DNA from: Trichomonas vaginalis G3
Lineage: Eukaryota; Parabasalia; Trichomonadida; Trichomonadidae
DNA length: 64,000 nucleotides
Assembly (NCBI RefSeq): GCF_026262505.1
Contig: NC_067208.1
Location: 992,001 to 1,056,000 of the forward strand
Direction: 5' to 3'
The notes beneath the pieces are model-generated. The model saw only the letters and a program-made list of their open reading frames with translations, was not told where the DNA came from and searched no databases. Both the position numbers and the translations under genes were made by a program. How positions within the stretch are numbered: position 1 is the first letter of the stretch; the number at the start of each line of letters is the position of its first letter. Positions 19,491-29,566 of the stretch are shown here, one piece after another.

Positions 19491-20782
19491 TTATTATTTT
19501 ATTATTTCTATCATAAATATTTGCTATTTTCTTTTTAATTTTGTTTAATTTTTCTTCATAAAAATGTTGTTTGTTAAAAATATCAGTTACTTGCCTTAGA
19601 ATCATCTAATGAAGTTATTGTCAAAGCTAGAACTAAACAAAATAGGGAATCTTTTTAAATTAATTTTCATAATAATTCAATTTGGCAAAAATTTAAATCA
19701 CTTGTCTTCATTTCGCCTAATTAACTCATCCTTAAAACTAGAAGCATATCAAAAATGGGAATTTCAGCTCCCATACCTTTCATTACTATACATTTTTAGA
19801 GTATTCATATATTTCATATGCAATTTATCGACTATTCTTATTGGAAATATAATTGTCAAGATTGGCAAAGTATTCTGAGTGATTATATAAAAAAAATTCA
19901 AAAAAATACCAGAGTTTGTTTGAGAAACCCAAGTATTATCATTTGTGAGTATGCTAGTCTTGTTATTCTGTTCTATTTCTAATGGCTCCTAAATCGTTGT
20001 TTTCCAGATGTTACAGCAAAATATTTGCCTAATTTTTTTTTGAGTCGATAATTATTTTTGGTAATAAAATAAAATTGGACAATCTATCAAAGTAGGTTAT
20101 TACTTTTCATTTTCAGATACGACAAAAATGTGGGGCGATTAAAATCACAAGACATTGAAAAAGAATCAATTGTCAAAATTTTATTGAATTCATAATAGTT
20201 AGTGCGTGGTTTGTCATATCATTTTTAATAACAAATTGCAATAATTAACAAATGAGATAATTGTGAGATTTCTCAAAATATATTATTGGATAATATGATT
20301 GAATGTTTGAAACTATGCCTAAAACCAAAAATAATAGTTTTCAATTCATTAAATTTTGAATACTTGCGTTATAAAATCCTTCTCAAATCAAAACTAACAA
20401 ATAACATTAATCAATCAATGTGTAGTTTATTTCCAATATTTTCTATCCTGAAAAATATTTTGAATAAAACTAAAGCAATTGTGATCTTGGTTGTATATCA
20501 TATTGGCAAAATATGTGTACCAACTCACCCACCGATAATGATAATCAAAAATGACTGTTATTTTTAATTCGACGGCTTGACACATTCACATTGGCAGATA
20601 TTTGAAGAATCTTGATTAAGATACCAAATACGCCATATATAATTAAATAGTATATTCAATTTTTCACTTGCGTTATATTTAGCTCTCAATTTTCAATGAA
20701 GCGTTAAAATTATCATTCAATTCAGTTCTCAAAAAGGAAGTTAGAGCACCTTTTTATATTTTTTTCACCGATTTCAGCATCA
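19491..20782. other. Host intergenic region, nothing seen
   Basis: About 1.3 kb of very AT-rich DNA. The ORFs at 19609-19878 and 20286-20567 have the composition expected of chance frames (Leu/Ile/Asn/Lys-rich, no motif). I see no RNA gene, repeat or mobile element. The last 40 bases before 20783 contain a T-run and TTTCAGCATCA, which could hold the transcription start of the Myb gene. Confidence 0.6.
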
Positions 20783-21436
20783 ATGTACTCAAGTGAGACC
20801 TCCATGACATCAAGCCCACTTGGCTCCATCTCTCCTCGTAGCCTACCGAAGCACAAATTCACACTAGAGGACGACAACAAGCTCATTGATATCATCCAAC
20901 ACATTGGAACAAGCTCTTGGGATGAGATCGCCAAACGTATGGGTAACAGAAACAAGCGCCAGTGCAAGGAGCGTTGGGAGAACTACCTATCCCCAGAGAT
21001 TAACAGTGAACCCTTTACCGAACAAGAAGATAACCTTCTTCTAGCCAAAGTAAAGGAAATTGGTACAAAGTGGGTTGCTCTTAAGAAGTATTTCAACAAG
21101 AGAACCGATGCAGCCCTTAAGTATAGGTGGCAATTGCTCGATAGAAAGATCAAGAAGCAAGAAAAGCTCGAATCCAGACGCGGAAAGCAATGCCACACAA
21201 TGGTCAACAAGCCATCTCCTGCCAAAGTGCAACTCTCTACTCCAGTTTCAGAGCCTGTTATTGGAGAATTTAAACCATTGTCACAGCAGCCGATGTGTGA
21301 AAATCCACAATTCATTATGCCAATACAAGCATGGCCATACCAGGTCCAGGAAGCTCCTGTTCCCGCTTATAATGAGATCAATGACTACGATCTTGTAGAA
21401 TCTGAGCTTAATGATAGCTATATGGAGATTTTGTAA
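20783..21436 (+). CDS. R2R3 Myb-like DNA-binding protein, 217 aa
   Basis: Two Myb repeats: R2 at residues 26-70 (KFTLEDDNKLIDIIQHIG, W46, then RQCKERWENYLSP) and R3 at 77-121 (PFTEQEDNLLLAKVKEIG, W97, then AALKYRWQLL). The recognition helix of R2 (KRQCKERW) is the standard one for sequence-specific Myb proteins. Trichomonads use short R2R3 Myb proteins of this size as transcription regulators. The C-terminal 90 residues are Pro/Gln-rich and end in acidic DDLVESELNDSY-type residues, a possible activation region. Codon use is GC-richer than the flanks. Looks complete and nuclear. Confidence 0.92.
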   Translation: MYSSETSMTSSPLGSISPRSLPKHKFTLEDDNKLIDIIQHIGTSSWDEIAKRMGNRNKRQCKERWENYLSPEINSEPFTEQEDNLLLAKVKEIGTKWVALKKYFNKRTDAALKYRWQLLDRKIKKQEKLESRRGKQCHTMVNKPSPAKVQLSTPVSEPVIGEFKPLSQQPMCENPQFIMPIQAWPYQVQEAPVPAYNEINDYDLVESELNDSYMEIL

Positions 21437-22041
21437 GCTTGCTTCTAATATTTCTTTGATTTGTTTGATGTTTTGTAAATTCTATGTTATTGTTTTTAAT
21501 CTCAAAGAGCAGCCTTTTCGCTTATTGAGTTCATTGAACCCATGTCTGTATAAGACAAATAAAATCGTGAGAGAAATTAAAGGCTGCTCTTTGAGATTTT
21601 GACGATGAAATCTTAGATTTCTATCTTTACTTTCATACAAAAAATGATTTGATAGAGACAATATAATAGTCATCTAAAGTACTATATACTATGTGAATTA
21701 TTTGTCTACTTTTCAAATTTGCCCAATTTTTTCTTGGGATATCTGAAAATAAAGTTCTCAAAATTTAGTTGTTGAGTCGAATGTCATGATGATCTGAAAT
21801 TCTAATGACCGACAACAAATACATCGTGCTGTGTGTGGTCTGCTCAACTACTTCACCAGAACCAAAAAATCACTCTTTTTTATCTGCCATCATGCAGCCA
21901 ACTAAAATGTTTCATAAAATTCCGGTCCCATGCACCAGCAAATCGCCTGACATATGGCAAAACGCAAATTAAAAAGGTTAACTCTAAGTAGCTTACTTAG
22001 CTATCAAATACCGATCAAGTTAAAAGTGACAAAGATTTTAT
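21437..22041. other. Intergenic with a 19-bp inverted repeat
   Basis: ATCTCAAAGAGCAGCCTTT at 21499-21517 is repeated exactly in reverse complement at 21579-21597, leaving a 61-base loop. It lies 63 bases after the Myb stop codon. It could be an RNA 3' hairpin, a small foldback element or a short inverted duplication. No gene is supported in the rest; the spacer up to 22041 holds only AT-rich leader sequence. Confidence 0.7.
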
Positions 22042-23577
22042 ATGAAATCAACAGATATTCTTCATTCTAAGGAGAATCTTGAGATTCTTTCGAAGATTGA
22101 GCCAGAATTTCAATGCTACTATAAGTGGTTCCTTGGATTAACTGAAGTTGATCACCCTAGCTTCGGCTGTGGCGAAATTACACAAGTTGTGAAGTCATGG
22201 TGTGACCAAATGGGTGCAGAAACAGAAATTGACGAGCACAACAACCTTATTGCTAGAATTCCTGCAAATGGAATGCCAGAAAACTCACCTGTTGTTTCAA
22301 TCCAAACTCATCTCGACATGGTTTGGGTTGGTGAGAAAATTGACGGCAAAATCAAAGTTGAGTTACAAGAAAAGGATGGAAAACGTATACTTGTTGCTCC
22401 TCACAGTACTCTTGGTGCAGATGACGGATTTGGCGTCGCATTATGCCTCGAAGTCATCGAAAATGCGAAGAATTTCATCCATGGCCCAATGGAACTCATT
22501 ATGACATCAGATGAAGAAGTTGGTCTCATTGGAATCAAGAAATTCCCTCCAGCAAACACAACAGAAAAAACATCAATTACTCCGTTCAAATTCAAATACC
22601 TCTTGAACTGTGATTCACTCTGCGGTGACAAAATCTACGTTGGAAGCTCAGGAGGTATTATGTACAGATCCGAAACAGATCTTCACCTTGAAGAGCTCAA
22701 AACCAGCAAGAAAGGCCTTACAATTGACTTGTCCAAGTTCTCCGGTGGCCATTCAGGCGCAACAATTCAGAGAGGACAAGGAAATCCAATTAAATGGGTT
22801 TCTCAAATATTAAGCGCTTTAGAGAAGAACGATATCGATTACGAAATTGTCACTTTTAATGGTGGCCATGCAATTAATGCAATTCCAACACATTGCAAAT
22901 GCACAGTTGCAATTGAAGCCGAAAAGATTGAATTGGCGACCAAAATTGCTAACGAAGCATTGAATGACCTCATTGATGCTTTCAAACTTGTTGAACATGA
23001 CATAAAATGTGTAATTTCAACAGAATCAATTGATTCTGGCAAGAAAGTCATTAATTCATATGAATCCCATCAATTGATTTATCTCATTCAAGCTGCTCAT
23101 CATGGCATTGTTAGATTCCATCCACAATTCCCAACAACAGTAGATACTTCATTGAATCTCGCTCTTGCTTCATTTGATTCCGAAAAGAGCAAGTTCCACA
23201 TACACTTATTCAGCAGATCAGCAACACAAGCTGAACTTGATAACGTAGACTACACAGTTAAGTCATTATTCAACATGTCCCCATTGAAACCAGTTTTCAG
23301 GACACAATTGGCCGGCCATCCATGGTCACCACGCGAATCAAAGGTCGCGAAGATTGTACAAGAAACAGCTAAAGGAATTATCGGAGATATGCCTTTAGGA
23401 ATACTCCAAGTAACAGTTGAACCAGCAGAGTTCTTGTTCCTTGGATATGATGCCGATATGGTGTCAATTTGTCCATCTCTTCCAAAAGCTCATTGCATTG
23501 GTGAATGGATGGACATCGATGAGGCCAACAGATGGAGAGATGTAATCTTGAAAGTCCTGCCTCAGCTTACAGAGTAA
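22042..23577 (+). CDS. M20C metallopeptidase, aminoacyl-histidine dipeptidase (PepD-like), 511 aa
   Basis: A cytosolic di-zinc aminopeptidase that splits Xaa-His and other dipeptides or tripeptides. Expected M20 metal ligands are visible: HLD at 90-92, the bridging Asp in LGADDGFG (127-128), the catalytic pair EE at 158-159, and Asp in LLNCDS (191). The lid-domain motif GGHSGATIQRGQGNP (from 235) is typical of PepD, where it reads GGHSG..I..G.GN. The final His ligand is probably in LPKAHCIGEW near 484. Bacterial PepD is about 485 aa, so length fits. Such genes in trichomonads are often thought to be of bacterial origin; that is plausible but not shown here. Looks complete. Confidence 0.92.
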   Translation: MKSTDILHSKENLEILSKIEPEFQCYYKWFLGLTEVDHPSFGCGEITQVVKSWCDQMGAETEIDEHNNLIARIPANGMPENSPVVSIQTHLDMVWVGEKIDGKIKVELQEKDGKRILVAPHSTLGADDGFGVALCLEVIENAKNFIHGPMELIMTSDEEVGLIGIKKFPPANTTEKTSITPFKFKYLLNCDSLCGDKIYVGSSGGIMYRSETDLHLEELKTSKKGLTIDLSKFSGGHSGATIQRGQGNPIKWVSQILSALEKNDIDYEIVTFNGGHAINAIPTHCKCTVAIEAEKIELATKIANEALNDLIDAFKLVEHDIKCVISTESIDSGKKVINSYESHQLIYLIQAAHHGIVRFHPQFPTTVDTSLNLALASFDSEKSKFHIHLFSRSATQAELDNVDYTVKSLFNMSPLKPVFRTQLAGHPWSPRESKVAKIVQETAKGIIGDMPLGILQVTVEPAEFLFLGYDADMVSICPSLPKAHCIGEWMDIDEANRWRDVILKVLPQLTE

Positions 23578-24017
23578 TTATTCTATCTTAGCTTCCGAAA
23601 ATAAAAAATTTTCATATTTGAATTTCTTTAATTCATATGAAACTCAGTGGATAATAAAGCGTTACTATCATATTAATTTGAATTCACTATTTTTAACATC
23701 TATACATGTTTTTTTGTAATTATTAACGCTAAATACGATTGATAGCGAACAAAAGCGAATGTGAAACATATTAATCTGATCTGTCTAATGAGAATACATC
23801 ACTTAGGCTAATACGATACGATAGATTATTGTCGAATTCAGATTGTAAAATTATTTTACATTTCAACATTATATTAATTATGGTTGTTGTTTGGATAACA
23901 CGTTTCGCTAACAAAATAGTTTTGAAACACGTTTTTTAGATGGGAAAAATTGATTTCCAAAAATTTTAACAATCAAAAAACCGAAATTCGCCCACAATTT
24001 TCATAAAAGAAAAAGCA
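23578..24017. other. Intergenic, nothing seen
   Basis: AT-rich spacer. Just before the next gene the sequence CACAATTTTCATAAAAG resembles the trichomonad initiator (TCA followed by pyrimidine/A/T), 14 bases upstream of the ATG, which would give a very short 5' leader as usual in this group. Confidence 0.5.
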
Positions 24018-24647
24018 ATGTTCCAGCTCTTAACGCTGCAAAACATTGCTCAGCTGCCAAAGAGTGGGGGAGGTGGTAAACCTCATCCTAGATCCAAATT
24101 CAGCCGAAAAGAAGACGAGCAGCTGACTTATTTGGTCGAATCCATCGGAGATGACCTGGATTGGAAGGCCATCGCCAGCAAAATGCCTGACAGAACGCCT
24201 AGGCAATGCAAGGAGCGTTGGACTAACTATCTAGCACCAAACCTTGACAAGTCTCCTTGGAAAGAGGAAGAAGATCAGCTCCTCATCAAGAAATATGAGG
24301 AATTAGGTCCACGCTGGAGACTTATCGCTAAGTCTTTCCCAAACAGGACTGAAATCAGCGTCAAAAACCGCATGAAAAAGAACTTACGCAAACAATTAAA
24401 GAATCAACGCTTTATCGAGAGACTCGCTCAGTCTTATGCTTTAATGCAACAAAAGAACATGACGTTCATCCAAAACAACGCTCAAATCCAGAATTCTCAA
24501 AATCAAATTCAAAATATCCAAAAACCAGCAGAAATCCAATACACATCCCCAGTATCAGATTACCCATTGGATGACGTATTCCTTAATGATTTCAGTCAAT
24601 CAAATGACGATGAAATTTTACTTGATCCAGAATTTTCTCTTATGTAA
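24018..24647 (+). CDS. R2R3 Myb-like DNA-binding protein, 209 aa
   Basis: Repeat R2 spans residues 27-73 (KFSRKEDEQLTYLVESIG, W49, then RQCKERWTNYLAP) and R3 spans 79-125 (PWKEEEDQLLIKKYEELG, W100, then ISVKNRMKKNL). The first Trp of R2 is Phe, as in the other Myb gene here. An N-terminal Gly-rich loop (SGGGGKP) precedes the domain. The tail is Gln/Asn-rich and then acidic (DYPLDDVFLNDFSQSNDDE), a possible transactivation segment. It is a paralogue of the gene at 20783, about 2.6 kb away, with the dipeptidase gene between them. Looks complete. Confidence 0.92.
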   Translation: MFQLLTLQNIAQLPKSGGGGKPHPRSKFSRKEDEQLTYLVESIGDDLDWKAIASKMPDRTPRQCKERWTNYLAPNLDKSPWKEEEDQLLIKKYEELGPRWRLIAKSFPNRTEISVKNRMKKNLRKQLKNQRFIERLAQSYALMQQKNMTFIQNNAQIQNSQNQIQNIQKPAEIQYTSPVSDYPLDDVFLNDFSQSNDDEILLDPEFSLM

Positions 24648-25083
24648 CAATTTTTTTGGATAAAACTTGAATAAACATGAGGTTTATTTCATAAAAATCA
24701 TATTTTTTAAAAGATTTCAACTAAAATCCAAAATAATATCGATACTATTTTGAAATTGTAAGCCATAAGACATAAATTCATTAAATATGGTCTCTTGTGA
24801 GATGTTAAGAGCAATTATATCCTTAAATTCGTAAGAAATATTCATATGAATTTTCTTATTTTTGTTTGTTTAAAGAACTATTAAATTTCTCATATCAGCA
24901 CGTTGAAATTAACTTATCGTGTTATGTTTTAAAAGAAATTTTGAAAAATTGAATTTCAATCTCAAATTTTCTTTAATGTGTAGATTGCAGTTAAGAACAG
25001 TTTGAATGAGAAAAAGTTTTTAATAAAAAATTTAAATGATAAATGAATTTATTTAAAATACAGATTTCGTCAATAAAAAAAAT
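24648..25083. other. Intergenic between convergent genes, nothing seen
   Basis: AT-rich DNA between the ends of two convergent genes. I see A/T homopolymer runs that could serve as 3' signals but no repeat, RNA gene or ORF worth calling. Confidence 0.5.
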
Positions 25084-26007
25084 TTAATCTTCGTCATCAG
25101 AACGGATTTCTTTTCCGTTTATCTCTATTGTAGTCTTTGTATTTTCGCTAACATAAGGATGTTTCATTATATCTTCCATGGAATATCTTTTTTCTGGATT
25201 TATTACAAGCATATGAGCAAGTAAGTCGTAACATTCACTGCATTCCTTGCATTTGATCTTTTCTATTGTACATTTATCTAAATTTTGATTTTCTGAATTT
25301 TCTGCGTTAGTAATACATTCAATTGGTACATTACAGACATGGGCGAGTTCACCAGCCATGGAGATATCGTTAGGTTTTGGTTCAAATAAAAGTTGATGCG
25401 TGCAAAGTTCGAATAGAACGCATCCGAGGCTCCAGACGTCAATCTTTTGGTTATAGCTGTTCTTGTATACTTCGGGAGCACGATAAGGAAGGGCTTCGAC
25501 GTTGGATGAATACCTTGTTGAAGGAATAACTCGTCTGCATAAGCCTAGGTCACATATAACAATTTTACCTTCATCATTGATGAGAATGTTGGCAGGCTTA
25601 ATGTCTCTATGCATATATCCAGACTGATGAATTGCATTTAAGCCAGATGCAATTTGAGAAAATATAATTCTGATATAATCTTTGCATTTATTTCGAAGAT
25701 ATCCACCATGAATTAATTCCGATAAGTCGTATTTGTAATAATCTAAAACTGCGTAAATTTCTCGTGATTTTTCATTTGCAATTATACCATTGAGATGAAT
25801 GATGTTACTGTTGTTGATCGAATGCATCGATTTGATTTCTCGAATGAATTCAAATGGAATTCCTGGGACATTTGAGAAATATTTTACTTTTTTAAGTGCA
25901 AATCTTTGACCATTATCCTTACGTATGGCTTCAAAAACATTTGCGTAAGTTCCTCCACCAACGCGGCCTTCAATTTCAAATTCATCAAGAGAAAGAAGAG
26001 GAATCAT
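25084..26007 (-). CDS. CDK-like (CMGC) serine/threonine protein kinase, 307 aa
   Basis: A complete kinase domain fills the protein. Gly-rich loop GGGTYANVFEA (17-27), catalytic Lys in FALKK (39), a cyclin-kinase-like alphaC helix GIPFEFIREI (49-58) with Glu 57, catalytic loop YMHRDIKPANIL (131-142), a DLG in place of the usual DFG (153-155), and APEV (177-180). The GIPFEFIREI helix resembles the PSTAIRE helix, so a cyclin-type partner is possible. An acidic insert (NAENSENQNLDK) and a Cys pair (CKECSEC) lie in the C-lobe, and the tail is acidic. Looks active and complete. Confidence 0.9.
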   Translation of the reverse strand: MIPLLSLDEFEIEGRVGGGTYANVFEAIRKDNGQRFALKKVKYFSNVPGIPFEFIREIKSMHSINNSNIIHLNGIIANEKSREIYAVLDYYKYDLSELIHGGYLRNKCKDYIRIIFSQIASGLNAIHQSGYMHRDIKPANILINDEGKIVICDLGLCRRVIPSTRYSSNVEALPYRAPEVYKNSYNQKIDVWSLGCVLFELCTHQLLFEPKPNDISMAGELAHVCNVPIECITNAENSENQNLDKCTIEKIKCKECSECYDLLAHMLVINPEKRYSMEDIMKHPYVSENTKTTIEINGKEIRSDDED

Positions 26008-26372
26008 AATTTTTTTGAAAAAAAAAAATTCATGAGGTTTTCCTTACAGAAGTTTAATAGCATTACGGCATTGTTCTGAGAGTCCATATAAAATCACTAT
26101 ATGCAAATTAAATGTTTGAAGTCTCCTGCATTCATAGTTCTTCAAGAGTTGAACATTTTAAAATCATAATTCTGATCTTTTGTTAACAACGATTGTATCT
26201 GTATTAAATTCAAGAGGATAATACATTGCATTAAGTAATTTTCAATAATATATGATATACTCAAAATAATGCAAATGATACAAATTTATTTAATGCCGGA
26301 AGAAATACTCATATAATGCAAATTTAAAGCAAGGACACTCTACAAGTAATATAAAATTTTCTTGATTTATAT
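26008..26372. other. Intergenic, nothing seen
   Basis: AT-rich spacer between the kinase start and the 3' end of the next minus-strand gene. A TTTTTCAAAAAAATT word directly before the kinase ATG could contain its initiator. Nothing else is supported. Confidence 0.5.
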
Positions 26373-27421
26373 TTAACGTTTAATCATCAACATGACAAAT
26401 AAATTTCGATTGATATCATTTCTACAGAAGTAAACCTTCTTTGAACATCTCCTATTGTTGTTCATATTCATATAAATGAATAATTTAGGATAGAATTCAC
26501 AAAGATGTGCATAATAGTAATTTAGAGAGTTATATATAGACGTGTTCTCACTATTTTCAATAATTAGATTTCTTTCATTGTTACATGATAAAATATCATA
26601 GAAAGAATTTTTAACAATGATTTGAGAGTCCTCTGTAGTATTAAATACTTTTCCTTTTGCAAAATTCCCTAAAATCGAACATTCACTTATTGTCAATTCT
26701 CCATGATTCAATATAAAAATTCCAATAAAAGCGAAATTCTGAATATTTTTAACAATATTACATTTTTCAATATTATTTTCATCATCTACAGATGATAGTT
26801 CAGATATCATTGAAAGTGAACCTATATTGCTTTCAAAAGTGCAATAATACATTTTCTCGAATCCCGTACATGCTAAAGTCATTACAAACAGCACAGAATT
26901 TTTACTTATATTCGAATACCAAAATCTCATCTTTCCATAACGATGATGGAAAAGAGAAGGATTGCCACTCCCCCGAATACGCATGCAGAACTTTCATCTA
27001 CATAGTTTAAAGAATCTAGTAATGGCCCTCTCATCCAAATAAATGAGTGAAGGCCACCCATTGCTATAATACTACAGTTAATAGAACAAAATCTATGTTG
27101 GACAATAGAACAATAATAATTCACAAACTGTAATACACCTGCATCTCGTCCACTGCATCTATCAAAGGAACATTCAGAATGCATAATTTTTGCTCCATCT
27201 AAAATAAAGTCAATAACAGTATTTTCGATATCCTGGAACATGCATTGGAATAAAAACAATTCATACTCGGCTGAAAGAGCAAATTTTGGATTGTTCTTAT
27301 TATTAACATAATTTGTGCATTCGCCTGCAAAATATAAGTTCCAGACATCTCTTGGAGCAAGATCCTTATGAACTATTTGTATTAGCAAAGAGTAGATTCT
27401 TTTAATTGCCCAAATGGGCAA
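26373..27421 (-). pseudogene. Frameshifted Cys-rich beta-helix-like protein
   Basis: A paralogue of the intact gene at 27688-28701, with the same order of blocks: HKD(L/I)AP.DVWNLYF.GEC at the start, SIVQHRFCS..CS, SLN(Y/F)VDESSAC, MRF(W/S)..NISKN, and a LFV.L.IKR end. The reading frame shifts once at about 26930-26985: the first ORF runs 27421-26927 and the second 26984-26373. The ATG used by the first ORF lies inside an upstream palindrome, and the paralogue's own start codons are not conserved. So this copy is probably a pseudogene, unless the shift is a sequence error. Short repeats of the N..SI/C..C type suggest a right-handed beta-helix, as in large trichomonad surface-protein families. 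Confidence 0.65.
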
Positions 27422-27427
27422 TTAAAA
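27400..27427. promoter_or_regulatory. Perfect palindrome upstream of Cys-rich paralogue 1
   Basis: A 13-bp stem (TTTTAATTGCCCA) pairs with TGGGCAATTAAAA around a 2-base centre. The word TCTGTCACTTTTCAT follows 3 bases later on the plus strand. The same arrangement stands before paralogue 2 at 28723-28772. Confidence 0.7.
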
Positions 27428-27687
27428 AATTCTGTCACTTTTCATCAAAAATCCTAATATAACAAACTTTTCAAATTTAAGAAGTGTGACTTCATCATTT
27501 GTAGCAAATGAAAAGGTTCAATATTTTAGGCATATCTAATATTCTTCATTGGAAGCGGAGAGTAACAACTTAGAAGTTGGCAAATACCAGACTGATAAAT
27601 TGATTTTAAATAGGTTGCAATTTATGAAGATATTCCCAATTTTTTAATTAATCCTATTTATAATAATATAAAACATCACACGAATAT

Positions 27688-28701
27688 TTAACGTTTAATT
27701 ATCAATACAACAAATAATTTACCAATAAAGTCAGTTCTACTGGAGCATCCTATCATTGAACACTTGATATTGTTGTCTTTCTGATTAGGATTGAACTTAT
27801 TTGAATATAAATCACAAAGATATCCATAATTATAATTGAAATCGCTATAATTAGATGTTTGCAAGTTATTTTCAGCAATATTTATTGGGTGATTCCAGAA
27901 TGATGTTAAATTATCATAGAATGAATTATTAATAACGACGTATGCAAAATCATCACAGTAAAATATTTTTCCTTGTCCAAGATCTCCAAATATTGAACAA
28001 TTATTTAATGTCAATTGACCAAATATAAATATAACTCCACCAGAAGAACTTTCCTGATAATTTTTCAAAATATTACAATTTTCATTTTGATACTTTTGCC
28101 CATTACTTAAACAAATAATCTTTGTGTCTGAGGCATTATTACTTTCAATAGTTGTATAATTCAGCTTTTCGAATTTTTTAGAAACAGCAAATAGTGCAAC
28201 ATCTTGTGATCCAATATTTTTACTTATATTTGTAGAAGAAAATCTCATAAATCCTAAATTATTCCAGAAAAGGATTGGACTCCGTGAATTACCGCATCCG
28301 CATGCAGAGCTTTCATCTACAAAATTTAACCCTTCAGATCTCAAACTGCAAAATGAATGATGAGCTTCAGAAGAAGCAGAACAATTATGAGAACAAAATC
28401 TATGTTGGACAATAGAACAATCATTATGGTTAATGCGTACAGCAGGTCCTATATCAGAACTGCAACTTTCAAAGAAACATTCAGAATGCATTATATGAGC
28501 GTAATCTTTAGTTAAATTAATAATAGATGCTAAGCAATTTCGAAACATGCATTGGAATAGGAATACTTCATTCTTATTTGAAAGAGAAACAGTTGCATTG
28601 TTTGTATTATTAATAATTTTAGAGCACTCTCCTTGAAAATATAAATTCCAGACATCGTTTGGAGCAATGTCCTTATGAGGTATTGTAAAAATGTTCATCA
28701 T
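27688..28701 (-). CDS. Cys-rich beta-helix-like protein, 337 aa
   Basis: An uninterrupted ORF paralogous to the broken gene downstream. The sequence is built of short strand-like repeats with regularly spaced Cys and Asn (for example MFRNCLASIINLTKDYAHI, then SECFFESCS). This suits a right-handed beta-helix of the kind found in large T. vaginalis families of polymorphic surface or secreted proteins. No signal peptide is visible at the N-terminus and no membrane segment at the C-terminus, which ends in LFVVLIIKR, so the copy may lack the ends of longer relatives. Function is unknown; surface display is inference from family resemblance. It starts 22 bases after a hairpin. Confidence 0.65.
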   Translation of the reverse strand: MMNIFTIPHKDIAPNDVWNLYFQGECSKIINNTNNATVSLSNKNEVFLFQCMFRNCLASIINLTKDYAHIMHSECFFESCSSDIGPAVRINHNDCSIVQHRFCSHNCSASSEAHHSFCSLRSEGLNFVDESSACGCGNSRSPILFWNNLGFMRFSSTNISKNIGSQDVALFAVSKKFEKLNYTTIESNNASDTKIICLSNGQKYQNENCNILKNYQESSSGGVIFIFGQLTLNNCSIFGDLGQGKIFYCDDFAYVVINNSFYDNLTSFWNHPINIAENNLQTSNYSDFNYNYGYLCDLYSNKFNPNQKDNNIKCSMIGCSSRTDFIGKLFVVLIIKR

Positions 28702-28722
28702 ATCAAATTAACAAAGAGTAGA

Positions 28723-28758
28723 TTTTTTTGAATTGCCCGTTTGGGCAATTCAAAAAAA
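28723..28758. promoter_or_regulatory. Perfect palindrome upstream of Cys-rich paralogue 2
   Basis: A 16-bp stem (TTTTTTTGAATTGCCC) pairs with GGGCAATTCAAAAAAA around GTTT. TCTGTCACTTTTCAT follows, as at paralogue 1. The stem base sequence differs between the two paralogues (TTAATTGCCC against GAATTGCCC), but pairing is kept in both. A family-specific promoter element or operator is the natural reading. Confidence 0.7.
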
Positions 28759-28772
28759 ATCTGTCACTTTTC

Positions 28773-29566
28773 ATTATAAAAATTACAGTCTTTTTTTTCG
28801 AAAGTGTGAGATAACTCTCGAAGTTTGAATAACAAATTAATGATAATACATAAGCATCTATAACCTATTTTCGGAAATCTAATTTTAGTCCATGAAATTA
28901 ATTACAAATGAGAGTTTTAATAGTTGAACAATAGAGTCGTGAATAAAGTTTTCAATTTTTTTTTTTTGTTGTTGTTGTATGGTACATAAGGCATCTGAGC
29001 ACCAACATACTACACGAGCTCTTTGTTGAAAAGAGGAATGTGATGTTATGGCTGAAAGTTCTTCTCGAATCAAAAATCTGCTAAATTACTTACAGCTTTA
29101 GAGGTATTACAAAGAAAACATCAATGAAATAATTTAATAGTCACTCAAAAAATCATGCTAATACTTTCTTGAAATAAAATATCCACCTGATTTTTAAATA
29201 TTATTTTCTTTTTGAGGCACTGATCAAATAATTTGTATATAATAATTATTTTATTCTTGGAATCAATAAATATAGCGTATCTTTTTATCAAAAATACTCA
29301 GAATTACAAAATAGTATCAAAAATTCTCATTTATTAGGGACACAAATTTAATTAATAAGATCATATAAATGAGATAGACCAATTTAATTAAAACAACGAT
29401 GTCCTTGGAAATTAATTAGTTTGCTAAATGTACGATTTCAAAGAACAACTTATTACCACTCAAGTTCTAAATGATAAGTATGAGACAATATGATTCATAT
29501 GATAGCATGCTAATATTTTAAAGTTTATATATAAACAAAATAAAGATAAAATAAAATAATAAAAAG
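28773..29566. other. Host intergenic region, nothing seen
   Basis: About 0.8 kb of AT-rich DNA between the Cys-rich gene promoter and the 3' end of the DENN gene. A short minus-strand ORF (28885-29073) contains a Gln/Lys run and no motif, and I read it as chance. Confidence 0.5.

Noticed and set aside
19609-20567. Two ORFs of about 90 aa as host genes
   Set aside because: Composition matches AT-rich chance frames and there is no motif or conserved start.
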